64,000 nt of DNA from Komarekiella delphini-convector SJRDD-AB1 (GTDB lineage: Bacteria > Cyanobacteriota > Cyanobacteriia > Cyanobacteriales > Nostocaceae): NCBI RefSeq assembly GCF_014831675.1, contig NZ_VJXY01000019.1:82218-146217 (forward strand). Direction: 5' to 3'. The translations under genes were made by a program, and so were the position numbers. Positions 55,040-63,844 of this stretch are shown in pieces. Position 1 is the stretch's first letter. Each line of letters opens with the position of its first letter. Under the pieces are notes generated by a model. The model saw nothing but the letters and a program-made list of their open reading frames with translations, searched no databases and was not told the DNA's origin.

Positions 55040-55606
55040 CTAGCCAGCATGGACAAATTCTTTGCCAGCATTCTGGGAATAATTCACCGCTAGAGCAAAC
55101 TCTTTGAGGACATCTTGCAATCTTTGGTTTATTTCTTCATCGAGTTGCACGCTACCATCTGGCTGGATTTGAATTTGCTTATCGACTGCGTACACTGTAC
55201 TCAATATATGCCGTGCGCCTAATTCAGATAACACAGGTTTTAAGGCATACTCTACTGATAATAAGTGAGCGATTGTTCCACCAGTAGCTATAGGTAGCAC
55301 AACTTTCCCTGTCAAAGCTTTCTGGGGTAATAAATCTAGAAATGCTTTGAGTACACCTGTGTAGGCTGCTTTATATATAGGTGTAGCGATAATTACACCG
55401 TTTGCTTTTTCTAGAAGTGCTTTTGGCTTTTCTAAAGCAGTACTATCGTAACGTCCATAAGCTAAGTCTTCCGCAGGTATATCTCGCACTGAGATGATAT
55501 CTAGATTTAATCCTTGCTGCGATAAAGTTTTAGTAGCGTGTTCAACAATAGCGTAGGTTCTTGAGGGATGAGAGGGACTACCGACTACAGCTAATATATG
55601 TGTCAT
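55040..55606 (-). CDS. ssuE: NADPH-dependent FMN reductase, SsuE-like
   Basis: A 188-residue flavodoxin-fold reductase with the loop VVGSPSHPSRTYAIVEHA (about residues 6-23) and TPIYKAAYTGVLKAFLDLLP (about 75-94), typical of SsuE, which gives FMNH2 to the sulfonate monooxygenase SsuD. The ssuD gene lies 77 bases upstream on the same strand, which supports this role. The full ssuABC transporter is not here. Confidence 0.85.
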   Translation of the reverse strand: MTHILAVVGSPSHPSRTYAIVEHATKTLSQQGLNLDIISVRDIPAEDLAYGRYDSTALEKPKALLEKANGVIIATPIYKAAYTGVLKAFLDLLPQKALTGKVVLPIATGGTIAHLLSVEYALKPVLSELGARHILSTVYAVDKQIQIQPDGSVQLDEEINQRLQDVLKEFALAVNYSQNAGKEFVHAG

Positions 55607-55641
55607 GTTGAGTTAGACCTTTTGGAATTTTTAAATGCTCC

Positions 55642-55676
55642 AACTGTTAACTGTTAACTGTTAACTGTTAACTGTT
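55642..55676. repeat. five tandem AACTGTT heptamers
   Basis: Five exact AACTGTT units between ssuD and ssuE on the minus strand. The array lies in the leader of ssuE. Confidence 0.9.
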
Positions 55677-55683
55677 TACTGAT

Positions 55684-56826
55684 TTAATCTACGGTGGCGT
55701 GCTGTTTGGGGAATTCTTGGTTGGCTATAACTTCGCCAAAGGGACTCAATAGTTGCGGTTCTAGTGTTGGCTGATTGTCTAGGGGGAAGCGAGGGAAAAG
55801 TAATTCTGCTACCCGATATGCTTCTTCTAGGTGAGGATAACCAGAGAAGATGAAGGTATCAATACCTAATTCTTGATATTCCAGCATTCTTTGAGCAACG
55901 GTATCGGCATCGCCTACTAAGGCTGTGCCAGCACCACCACGCACTAAACCAATTCCTGCCCATAAATTCGGGCTAATTTCTAAGGATTTTCGAGAGCCGT
56001 TGTGTAATTCTTTCATCCGGCGTTGTCCTTCAGAATCCATGCGTGCGTAAGCTTGTTGGGTTTTGGCGATCGCCGAATCATCTACGTAGCGAATCAAATC
56101 GTTTGCTGCATCCCAGGCTTGGCTTTCAGTCTCCCGCACAATCACATGGAGACGAATCCCAAAACGTAATGTTCTCCCTTGGGCTGCTGCTAATCGGCGT
56201 ACAGAGGCAATTTTTTGGGCAACTTGTTCTGGTGGTTCGCCCCAAGTTAAATATACATCTACGTGTTTGGCTGCAATTTCTTGAGCAATCGGGGAAGAAC
56301 CTCCAAACCACAGAGGCGGATGAGGTTTCTGAACTGTGGGAAATAACAGCTTACCATTTTGGATATTCAGATGATCTCCCTGGAAGTCGGCAGTTTCTCC
56401 GGCCGCTATCTGTCGCCACACTGCTAAAAATTCATCTGTTAATCTGTAGCGATCGTCATGGGAAAGGTGTAAGCCATCCCCTGCCAATTCCACCGGATCA
56501 CCACCTGTAACCACGTTAATCAGCAACCTTCCACCAGAAATCCGATCAAAGGTTGCTGCCATTCGTGTTGCTACTCCCGGCGACATCAACCCCGGACGTA
56601 TGGCCACCAAAAACTTCATCTGCTTGGTATGTGTTACCAAAGTTGATGCCAAAACCCAGGCATCTTCACATGAACGGCCTGTAGGTAGTAATGCGCCTGT
56701 AAAACCTAAATGATCTACTGCTTGGGCAATCTGTCGCCAGTAATCAAAGTTGACTGCTCGCCCGCCTATGGCAGTACCAAGGTAGCGCCCTTCACCGTGA
56801 GTCGGAATAAACCAAAGTAGCTGCAT
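55684..56826 (-). CDS. ssuD: FMNH2-dependent alkanesulfonate monooxygenase
   Basis: A 380-residue luciferase-like TIM-barrel enzyme, the length of E. coli SsuD (381). It starts [20 protein letters not shown], has [20 protein letters not shown] (with the active-site Cys-Glu) and [20 protein letters not shown], which are SsuD landmarks. It splits alkanesulfonates into aldehyde and sulfite so that sulfur can be used when sulfate is scarce. ssuE-like follows downstream. The promoter region contains two 26-bp palindromes (56870-56895, 56962-56987). Confidence 0.93.
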   Translation of the reverse strand: MQLLWFIPTHGEGRYLGTAIGGRAVNFDYWRQIAQAVDHLGFTGALLPTGRSCEDAWVLASTLVTHTKQMKFLVAIRPGLMSPGVATRMAATFDRISGGRLLINVVTGGDPVELAGDGLHLSHDDRYRLTDEFLAVWRQIAAGETADFQGDHLNIQNGKLLFPTVQKPHPPLWFGGSSPIAQEIAAKHVDVYLTWGEPPEQVAQKIASVRRLAAAQGRTLRFGIRLHVIVRETESQAWDAANDLIRYVDDSAIAKTQQAYARMDSEGQRRMKELHNGSRKSLEISPNLWAGIGLVRGGAGTALVGDADTVAQRMLEYQELGIDTFIFSGYPHLEEAYRVAELLFPRFPLDNQPTLEPQLLSPFGEVIANQEFPKQHATVD

Positions 56827-56869
56827 ATATCTATGTCAAAGTAGCTGCAATATTTCTTGGTTATTTAAA

Positions 56870-56895
56870 TACGGTAAATTTATCGATTTACTGTA
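56870..56895. promoter_or_regulatory. 26-bp imperfect palindrome, ssuD promoter side
   Basis: Arms TACGGTAAAT and ATTTACTGTA with one mismatch flank TTATCG. It sits about 45 bases upstream of the ssuD start. The same layout recurs at 56962-56987. Confidence 0.6.
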
Positions 56896-56961
56896 TTATA
56901 TAAATCATTTTTAGACTATCGCACAGCCAGGCAAGCAAAGCAATACTTTTACAAAACTAAA

Positions 56962-56987
56962 TACGGTTAATCAATAAAGTTACAGTA
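56962..56987. promoter_or_regulatory. 26-bp imperfect palindrome, second copy
   Basis: TACGGTTAAT and AGTTACAGTA arms, the same length and spacing as the site at 56870-56895. A related half site, TATCGACTTACCGTA, lies at 57049-57063 just before the TPR gene. Confidence 0.55.
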
Positions 56988-57105
56988 GTTTAATACTTGC
57001 GGTTTGCATGGCATTTATGACATACTCTAACTTGAATAACATTATCCCTATCGACTTACCGTAGTTTATAATCTGCTTCAGAAATCTTGCTGCAAGGAAT
57101 TAATC

Positions 57106-58379
57106 ATGCTTAAAGATGCACAAGGACTAGTAGTTACAACAGATTCAGCCAATGCGATCGCAGCTATTAACCGTTTTATTGATCAAGCCCTTAGTTATAG
57201 TAAAAATGTAGAAACAGCTATCTTACAAGCAATTGCCGCAGATCCAACTTGTGTTTTAGCTCATGCTTATGCAGCTGCTTATTATCTCACCCAAGAAAAC
57301 AGCAAAGCTTGGCAGCAAGCCCAACCATATTTGCAAATATTACAACAGCCTTTAGCCAAGATTACTGTCAGAGAAAAGTTATATGTGCAAGCGATTTTAG
57401 CTTGGGCAAATCAAGAAATAGATGTAGCGATCGCCACTCATGAAGAGATTGCTAATCAATTTCCCCGTGATTTAATCTCTGTGCAGCAGGGACAGTATCA
57501 TTATTTTTATACAGGCAACAAAGAAAAATTACTAGAAATTGCTCAGAGGGTTTTACTTAGCAATCCCCAACAACATTATTTATATGGCATGGTGGCGTTT
57601 GGATTAGAACAATGTCACCAACTCAAAGCAGCAGAAAAAATAGCTCATCAAGCGATCGCCTTAAATAGATCTGATCCTTGGGCGCACCATGCGTAGACGC
57701 GAAGCGGCTTGTCGAAGACATCGCTCATGTTATGGAAACTCAAGAAAGAGCCGATGAGGGCATAGCTTGGATGGAGAGTTTTGCAGATACCTGGGAAAAC
57801 TGCAATTCTATGCTCTACACTCATAACTGGTGGCACATTGCACTATATTATTTGCAGTTAGAAAACTACCAAAAAGTTCTCGAACTCCATGATACGCATA
57901 TTTGGGAATACGCCAACAAACAATCTCCTAAAGACCAAGTAGGAGCAATTTCATTATTATTGCGCCTAGAATTACGCGGTGTAGATGTGAAGAATCGTTG
58001 GCAAGACATCAGTCCTTATATTTACAGCCGGATTAATGAACATGCATTACCATTCCAGGATTTGCATTATGTCTATGCCCTTGCCAAAGCTGGACACCAT
58101 GATTGGCTGAACCAAATGCTTCAGAGTATGCAGTATCACACTTTGAGTATTAATCCTTTTCTGCGACGGAGTTGGATAGAGGTAGCAATTCCCGCAGCTA
58201 GAGGAATGGTAGCTCATGCCAAAGGTGATTTCAACACCAGTGTTGCAGAACTGAAACCTGTTTTATCACGCTTGCATGAGATTGGAGGGAGTCATGCACA
58301 GCGAGTATTATTTGGGCAAGTTTATCAAGACGCGGTGTTGTCAGCACAAAAGCAGAGTTGGAATTATGCTGTGTCTTAA
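57106..58379 (+). pseudogene. TPR protein (TTC38-like) disrupted by a small dispersed repeat
   Basis: Two adjacent frames make one protein. The first (57106-57696, 196 codons) has TPR-like helices and ends RSDPWAHHA. The second reads DIAHVMETQERADEGIAWME, then FADTWENCN and HNWWHIALYYLQLEN, to 58379. The family normally reads DPWAHHAVAHVME without a break. The interruption is a 34-base repeat (57691-57724) that adds a TAG and shifts the frame. The joined product would be about 410-420 residues, the size of TTC38-type proteins. Two separate polypeptides might still be made, the second from an internal start, but loss of function is likely. Confidence 0.8.
57691..57724. repeat. small dispersed repeat, type A, inserted in the TPR gene
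   Basis: GCGTAGACGCGAAGCGGCTT then GTCGAAGACATCGC. Nearly the same sequence is found at 25174-25209 and, reversed, at 50785-50820. Confidence 0.85.
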
Positions 58380-58419
58380 AAATCAATGCAAAATAACATT
58401 ATCTTCTAATTATCCCATC

Positions 58420-58503
58420 ATGGCTATTCAAGAACTCGAAACGCGAACCCATCCTGTGAAATTTCTGCTAGATACTAACACTCACATTAGACCTCTTGCA
58501 TAA
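58420..58503 (+). pseudogene. gene start cut off by a MITE
   Basis: From ATG 58420 the frame reads MAIQELETRTHPVKFLLDTN then THI and then enters the terminal inverted repeat of the element at 58488, ending at TAA 58501. It looks like the first 23 residues of a gene whose remainder is lost; no continuation was found beyond the element. I could not name the family. Confidence 0.4.
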
Positions 58504-58764
58504 ATCAGATTATCAACTGCTAAACAGAGAAATTTCTAGTTACTCTCTGCGCCTCTGCGTCCACCGAAGTTCAGATCGCTATGCGGGTCTTACTGCCCAA
58601 CCGTTCTTTCAGAACGGTTGCCTTGTGTCCTTTAGACACAAGGGAGAGGCGCAAGGCTTTGCGCCTCTCGGCAGTGATACAGACCATCGGCGGAAGCCGC
58701 CGCTCCGACTTCTCTGTGCGTGAACCTAAAAACTCTATTTTCAAATATTCATGCAAGAGGTCTA
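58488..58764. mobile_element. 277-bp MITE-like element with 18-bp terminal inverted repeats
   Basis: The ends TAGACCTCTTGCATAAAT (58488-58505) and, inverted, TAGACCTCTTGCATGAAT (58747-58764) match in 17 of 18 bases, with TA at both outer edges. Inside are nested palindromes: AACCGTTCT/AGAACGGTT, CCTTGTGTC/GACACAAGG, GAGGCGCAA/TTGCGCCTC and GGCGG/CCGCC. No transposase is encoded. The TA ends suggest an IS630/Tc1-like or similar parent, which is an inference. Confidence 0.8.
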
Positions 58765-58889
58765 TTATCCAATAGATAATTGACAAACCATCTCCTTGTC
58801 TTTATGCAACGGACATGACAGCAGTTGCTAAAAGTCGGGGAACCTACCCACGCAAGTGTCCTCCTTTGCGTGAGCTTTTCTTTTATTTC

Positions 58890-59717
58890 TTACCTAGACA
58901 GATCAACAAAAGAGCGATGTCTACGACGGGCTACGCCTACGCTGTAAATTTGATTTAATATGTCATAATCTTCCAATCTCACTGCGGCAAAACGCCTGAC
59001 TCCAAACTGTTTCATCACTTTTTGCATCTCTGCATCTGGTTGGAGTAGTGCCAACTGCATTTGCTGAATTAAAGATATACCTAGCCGCTGTGCTACCACC
59101 AAAGGTGGCATCGGAGAAGGCCCCAGCACTTCCACTACACGCAAATGCTGTAATAATTCGGGAAAATCCTTTAATTCCTGTTCTAGTACCACACTATCAA
59201 TCGCTGCACAATCTGCCAATCCCTCAATTACCCAGCGAATTGAACGTTGGTGCGAGCCTGATTGTAGCGTTTTGCCAAAGAATTTTTCAGGATATCTTTC
59301 TTGAATTAATCTATGACAGAGTAAATTATAACCACTATTAGAACCCAGGTCATTATAACAAAATGTTTTTCCTGCTAAATCTGTAAACTTTTTGATATTA
59401 CTATTAGCATTGACAATTACATCTGCATAGTAAATAGGGCAGTTGCTATATCGTGATGATTGCATTACTGGTGCAACTAATGTCTGCAACTGATTTGAAC
59501 CTACTTTACTATAGCGAATTAGTGGTAATCCACAAATAAAAGCTAGGTCTATCTGATCTTGAAATAATAGGGGATCTTCTAAGGGGTCATATTTACCTTG
59601 TTGTAGTTGGAATTCTACTTTTAAAACACGACCTAAATAAGCTGCGATCGCCTGATAGAATCCGAACCAATTTGGAGCTAGATAAGATATAACTTGTAAT
59701 CTTTTATCTATAGTCAT
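58890..59717 (-). CDS. PhnD/SsuA/transferrin-type binding protein
   Basis: A 275-residue periplasmic-binding-protein fold: LQVISYLAPNWFGFYQAIAA at the start, DLAFICGLPLIRYS (about 58-70), KFTDLAGKTFCYNDLGSNSG (about 110-130) and WVIEGLADCAAIDSVVLEQE (about 160-180) are typical of phosphonate/sulfonate-type binding proteins. It has no signal peptide or lipobox, so it may be cytoplasmic. The last residues (VGVARRRHRSFVDLSR) are encoded by a small dispersed repeat (58914-58942) and are probably not ancestral. It lies near ssuD/ssuE; an organosulfur ligand is a guess. Confidence 0.8.
   Translation of the reverse strand: MTIDKRLQVISYLAPNWFGFYQAIAAYLGRVLKVEFQLQQGKYDPLEDPLLFQDQIDLAFICGLPLIRYSKVGSNQLQTLVAPVMQSSRYSNCPIYYADVIVNANSNIKKFTDLAGKTFCYNDLGSNSGYNLLCHRLIQERYPEKFFGKTLQSGSHQRSIRWVIEGLADCAAIDSVVLEQELKDFPELLQHLRVVEVLGPSPMPPLVVAQRLGISLIQQMQLALLQPDAEMQKVMKQFGVRRFAAVRLEDYDILNQIYSVGVARRRHRSFVDLSR
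58914..58942. repeat. small dispersed repeat, type B, at the 3' end of the binding-protein gene
   Basis: GCGATGTCTACGACGGGCTA then CGCCTACGC. The reverse complement matches 25121-25150 with two differences. Confidence 0.75.
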
Positions 59718-59719
59718 TT

Positions 59720-59959
59720 TTATTTTACAATAGTTTCATTGTCAAAAAAATGAGTCAGATTTCTCCTAGACAAATAATGTATATATAAAAATACAATACT
59801 GACAAAGGTCAACAACATAATACCGCAAACTGTTGTATATGCTTTAGTGTGCCACCATAGCTGCTTTAACAAAGTTGTAGCAAGTTGTAATATCTTCCAC
59901 AATAAATAATTATTTACTTTTTTAGTGTCTTGTATATTGATGTGTTGAGCTAATGCCAT
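59720..59959 (-). CDS. small membrane protein upstream of the binding-protein gene
   Basis: A 79-residue protein with one clear membrane helix (about residues 43-64, TVCGIMLLTFVSIVFLYIHY) and a basic-aromatic segment before it. Its stop is 2 bases from the start of the binding-protein gene, so they are probably co-transcribed. It has no recognised family. It could anchor the signal-less binding protein, but that is speculation. Confidence 0.5.
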   Translation of the reverse strand: MALAQHINIQDTKKVNNYLLWKILQLATTLLKQLWWHTKAYTTVCGIMLLTFVSIVFLYIHYLSRRNLTHFFDNETIVK

Positions 59960-60179
59960 TTCAATTTTTGCCTTATATTCAATAAAACGGTAACTTGATA
60001 GACTTAATGTAGATTATATTATATATTATCTAAGTTCGTCAAAAAATACGAATAGTTAGCGTTAATAATTTTGGAGATAAAGAGCATAAGAACAAACGAT
60101 CGCACTATATATCTTAATTTCAGCCATGTTGATATTCCTGTATGAATAAGTTCAATTCAATCCAAAATCTAAAATTGAA

Positions 60180-60550
60180 CTACAGCCAAGGCACTTCTTC
60201 AGGTGCATAACGAAAGGCGCGGAAGACTGAAGCTAATAAAATCGTGTTATCGTTGCGTAGTCTGCGTCCGTCATGATGATGATCTGGATGCTTATACTCC
60301 CAGATAATATTGCCCTTGGGATCTGCCTCTAAGACAACGCCACCTTTAAAAGCAGCCCACAAAGGAAACCGTGGAGGAATCTCTGGAGTTTTACCGTTAT
60401 AAAAAAGGTTGCCATTGGGTAAAAGATAACCATATAAACCCAATGAATATGGGAAACTCCATTGATGTACTACTTCTCCTTCTAGATTCAGAAGATACAC
60501 TTCTCCGTTACCTGTAAGTGGTGTAAAAAGTGTATAACCCTTTGAATTTT
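60180..60550 (-). pseudogene. fragment of an aryl-sulfotransferase (ASST) family protein
   Basis: About 120 residues in one frame: GYTLFTPLTGNGEVYLLNLE, VVHQWSFPYSLGLYGYLLPN, GVVLEADPKGNIIWEYKHPD then HHHDGRRLRNDNTILLAS. These are N-terminal repeats of arylsulfotransferase-type beta-propellers, including the HHHDG element. The start codon and the rest of the propeller (family length about 380-450) are missing; upstream the frame enters a hairpin at 60552-60584. Confidence 0.7.
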
Positions 60551-60551
60551 C

Positions 60552-60584
60552 AGATCCCCGACTTCTTAAAGGAGTCGGGGATCT
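60552..60584. terminator. strong hairpin
   Basis: AGATCCCCGACT and AGTCGGGGATCT are perfect 12-base arms around a nine-base loop. It borders the broken end of the sulfotransferase fragment. A related hairpin (CCCGACTTTT type) is at 37377-37407. 60585-60816 holds nothing recognisable except AT-rich promoter-like DNA. Confidence 0.7.
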
Positions 60585-60816
60585 CGCGCACTCAGTGTTC
60601 CTATGGTGCTGGATTTGGATATAGAATTATTTAGACAATACTACAACATGTATATCAAATTAGTGTATTTTAAATTAAATTCATCAACTCATGTTAACTA
60701 AAATTTATTTTAATACTTGATAAATATCAGCGATCGCCATACCCAAAATTATGGTTATCGATATAATTCTTATGTAGTCTAGTTATTAGTCTATGCACGA
60801 CTAGGCGAACCAGAGT

Positions 60817-61848
60817 ATGACAAACTTACAAGTTGTGGAGCAAGAGTTTTCACAAGTTCCCATAATTGATATTAGTAGGTTGGTTTCTCAAACTAGCAAC
60901 TATTCTTATGTAGTTGCAGACCAAATCAGACAAGCGTGTCAAGATTACGGCTTCTTCTATATCGTCGGACATGGAGTTGATGAACAACTACAAGAGCAAC
61001 TAGAACATCTCAGTCAACAGTTCTTCGCACAGGATATAGAAACTAAACTGAAGATTCGTATGCCTCTTGGCGGTAGAGCATGGCGAGGATATTTCCCAGT
61101 CGGGAACGAGTTGACATCAGGTAGACCTGACTTAAAAGAAGGTATTTACTTCGGTGCAGAACTAGAAGAAAATCATCCACTTGTGAAAGCTAGTATACCA
61201 ATGCACGGGCGCAATCTTTTTCCATCCAATATTCCCCAATTTAGGGAAACAGTGCTTGAGTATATGGAGTCAATGACAAAACTTGGACATACGCTAATGG
61301 CTGGTATTGCTCTAAGTTTGGGATTAGAAGATTCATACTTTGCAGACCGTTATACAAAAGATCCATTGATATTATTTCGGATTTTCAATTATCCTTCCAA
61401 TCCATCATTATCTGAATCCGAATGGGGCGTTGGCAAACATACAGATTATGGAGTATTAACTATTCTCAAGCAAGATAACGTAGGCGGATTACAAGTCAAA
61501 TCAAAGTCTGGTTGGATAGATGCACCTCCTATTCCTAACTCCTTTGTATGCAACATTGGGGATATGCTGGATCGCATGACACAAGGACTGTATCGCTCAA
61601 CACCCCACCGCGTTCAGAACCTATCAACAAGTAATCGCCTTTCCTTCCCATTCTTCTTTGATCCTAATTTCAACGTTGAAGTCAAACCTATTGAAATGAA
61701 CGACATAGTAGTGAATGATGATAAAAGCGATCGCTGGGATAAAGCCAGTGTTCATGAATTTCGCGGGACTTATGGCGATTATCTATTAGGCAAAGTCTCC
61801 AAAGTATTTCCAGAATTACGCCAAACAGTGCTTGAGAGTGCTGAGTAA
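60817..61848 (+). CDS. 2-oxoglutarate/Fe(II)-dependent oxygenase (isopenicillin N synthase family)
   Basis: A 343-residue oxygenase. The N-terminal DIOX_N part starts VPIIDISRLV and includes GFFYIVGHGVDEQLQEQLE. The catalytic jelly roll has the iron ligands in GVGKHTDYGVLTIL (H-x-D, about residues 207-213) and RSTPHRVQN (His about 268), and the 2-oxoglutarate Arg in NRLSFPFFFDP. The set is complete, so it is likely active. Substrate unknown. It is monocistronic. Confidence 0.9.
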   Translation: MTNLQVVEQEFSQVPIIDISRLVSQTSNYSYVVADQIRQACQDYGFFYIVGHGVDEQLQEQLEHLSQQFFAQDIETKLKIRMPLGGRAWRGYFPVGNELTSGRPDLKEGIYFGAELEENHPLVKASIPMHGRNLFPSNIPQFRETVLEYMESMTKLGHTLMAGIALSLGLEDSYFADRYTKDPLILFRIFNYPSNPSLSESEWGVGKHTDYGVLTILKQDNVGGLQVKSKSGWIDAPPIPNSFVCNIGDMLDRMTQGLYRSTPHRVQNLSTSNRLSFPFFFDPNFNVEVKPIEMNDIVVNDDKSDRWDKASVHEFRGTYGDYLLGKVSKVFPELRQTVLESAE

Positions 61849-61868
61849 GAATTACTAACCTCCTGATT

Positions 61869-62145
61869 TCAATAAACAGAAGCCAACAATTTATTGATCG
61901 CAGCCCGAAACGCTGTTGCTACACCAGCACTCATGTCACGGGGGGCGCAGATACGATTTCTCAAATATGCCAAAGTAATAGCCCCCATAGCAGCAAAGAT
62001 AGGATCAACACTGCTATTTTTACCACCAGTCCGACCACCCGGTAAAGTTGTACCATCACCATTGACATCACGAGTTAATTTCTTCGCAACTTGCCGAAAT
62101 TGTTCCCAAGTGCAGCTTAAGTCAGAGTTTTTGCAAGCGAATATC
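61869..62145 (-). pseudogene. C-terminal gene fragment of unknown family
   Basis: A frame without a start codon reads FACKNSDLSCTWEQFRQVAK, KLTRDVNGDGTTLPGGRTGG, and then FAAMGAITLAYLRNRICAPR to a TGA at 61869. The amino-acid composition is natural for coding DNA and the opposite-strand frame at 61894-62154 is its shadow. It begins right after an in-frame TAG. I could not assign a family with confidence. Confidence 0.4.
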
Positions 62146-62228
62146 TACAATTGAACTAGTACGCTTTTGCATCTAAGTAAAAGCTAGGTATATCCTAGCT
62201 TTGGATACAGTTTTGATAATTTCAGATT

Positions 62229-62987
62229 ATGGCAGGACATAGTAAATGGGCAAATATTAAGCGCCAGAAGGCAGTAGTAGACGCAAAAAGGGGAAAAACC
62301 TTTACCCAGTTATCTCGGGCAATTATCGTTGCGGCGAGAGGCGGCGTACCAGATCCAGCGCTTAATTTTCAACTTCGTACGGCAATTGATAAAGCAAAAG
62401 CCGCAAGTATCCCCAATGATAATATTGAACGGGCGATCGCTAAAGGTGCAGGTACTTTTGGCGGTGAAAACTCTAGTCTCGAAGCTATTCGCTACGAAGG
62501 TTACGGCCCTGGTGGTGTAGCGATTTTAATTGAAGCCCTCACAGATAATCGCAATCGCACTGCTGCTGACTTGCGTGCAGCTTTTAGTAAAAACGGCGGT
62601 AATCTTGGTGAAACAGGTTGTGTTAGCTGGATGTTTGACCAAAAAGGTGTTTGTGTACTGGAAAAAGTGGTTGATGAAGAACAGCTTTTAGAAGCATCCC
62701 TTGAAGGCGGTGCTGAGTCCTATGAAATGACTGAAGATGAAGCTGCTGAGGTGTTGACTGAGATAGCAAATTTAGAAATTCTCAGCCAGACGTTGAAAGA
62801 TAAAGGCTTTAAGGTGACTGATGCCGAATTGCGCTGGATTCCTAGTAATAATGTCGAAGTCATTGATCCAGATCAGGCGCGATCGCTTCTCAAATTAATT
62901 GATACTCTAGAAGGCTTGGATGATGTGCAAAACGTGACATCTAACTTTGAGATGGCAGAAAATCTCATGGCTCTAAGTATTGTGTAG
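62229..62987 (+). CDS. YebC/PmpR family regulator
   Basis: A 252-residue protein with the canonical start [20 protein letters not shown], the conserved [20 protein letters not shown] and [20 protein letters not shown], and the C-terminal [13 protein letters not shown]. YebC proteins act as DNA-binding regulators or help translation at proline stretches. The gene stands alone. Confidence 0.95.
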   Translation: MAGHSKWANIKRQKAVVDAKRGKTFTQLSRAIIVAARGGVPDPALNFQLRTAIDKAKAASIPNDNIERAIAKGAGTFGGENSSLEAIRYEGYGPGGVAILIEALTDNRNRTAADLRAAFSKNGGNLGETGCVSWMFDQKGVCVLEKVVDEEQLLEASLEGGAESYEMTEDEAAEVLTEIANLEILSQTLKDKGFKVTDAELRWIPSNNVEVIDPDQARSLLKLIDTLEGLDDVQNVTSNFEMAENLMALSIV

Positions 62988-62999
62988 TCAGAAATTGAT

Positions 63000-63262
63000 T
63001 TACTGTTTTTCTGCGGCTTGTCGTACTACATCAACTTCTAATTCCAAAGCCTCAGCGATTTGCTCGAGGCTCAACCCTAAATTTAACTTCAACAAGCGAG
63101 GAACCACTTCAAGTTTGCCTTCAAGTTTAGCTTCAAGTTTAGCTTCAAGTTTAGCCTCTAATTTACCTTCTTCTTTTGCTTCTTGATAAACTCTTGTGTG
63201 TCTAATAATTTCTACTAAGGACATAGCTTCCACCCACCTCCTCGCGACTAAGTCTGGAAAAT
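63000..63262 (-). pseudogene. C-terminal copy of an Rpn-family protein, frameshifted
   Basis: The 77-residue frame from 63233 reads MEAMSLVEIIRHTRVYQEAK, then KLEAKLEAKLEG repeats, then LGLSLEQIAEALELEVDVVR. It matches the C-terminal third of the neighbouring gene at 63277-63840. The upstream RLSREEV codons are present at about 63239-63260 but in a different frame, because of about four extra bases. The N-terminal nuclease domain is absent. Confidence 0.7.
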
Positions 63263-63276
63263 TTAAACATCGCTAT

Positions 63277-63840
63277 TCAAGAAGACTGTTTTTCTGCGGC
63301 TTGTCGTACTACATCAATTTCTAATTTTAAAGCCTCAGCGATTTGCTCGAGGCTCAACCCCAACTTTAAAAATCCAGGAATTGATTCCAGTTTGCCTTCT
63401 AGTTTACCTTCCAGTTTACCTTCCAGTTTGCCTTCCAGCTTGCCTTCCAGCTTGCCTTCCAGTTTACCCTCTTCCTTCGCTTCTTGATAAATCCTGGTAT
63501 TTCTGATGACATCCAAACCTAACATGGCTTCCACTTCCTCGCGGCTAAGTCTAGGAAATTTGTAAATTACTACCGTCTCAATAAATTCTATAATTTCTTG
63601 CTGTGTACGCGCATCTGTCAACTGCTGTTTGGCTTGCTCGATTAGCTGTCTAGCTTTTACTGCTGTTCTACTTTTGCGTTCCACAACTAACTGCACAATA
63701 CCGACACCTATTGAATTATCTGCGGCTTCCTCTAATTCATTTAAATATACACGTTGCACTAAATGGCTATTTAGTAATAAATGATAGGGTTTAGATTCTT
63801 TAGGTTCCAAATTCCGCCTGGGAAATATCACAAGTGACAT
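63277..63840 (-). pseudogene. Rpn-family (transposase/nuclease-like) protein lacking its N-terminal domain
   Basis: 187 residues from ATG 63840: MSLVIFPRRNLEPKESKPYH, then LGVGIVQLV-type core (IGVGIVQLVVERKS), FIETVVIYKFPRLSREEVEA, and seven KLEG units (12-bp repeats) before GLSLEQIAEALKLEIDVVR. Complete Rpn proteins carry about 80-100 more N-terminal residues with the PD-(D/E)xK active site. Here the sequence is cut where a TnpB gene ends (63845), so an insertion element probably removed the front half. Confidence 0.7.
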
Positions 63841-63844
63841 ACTC

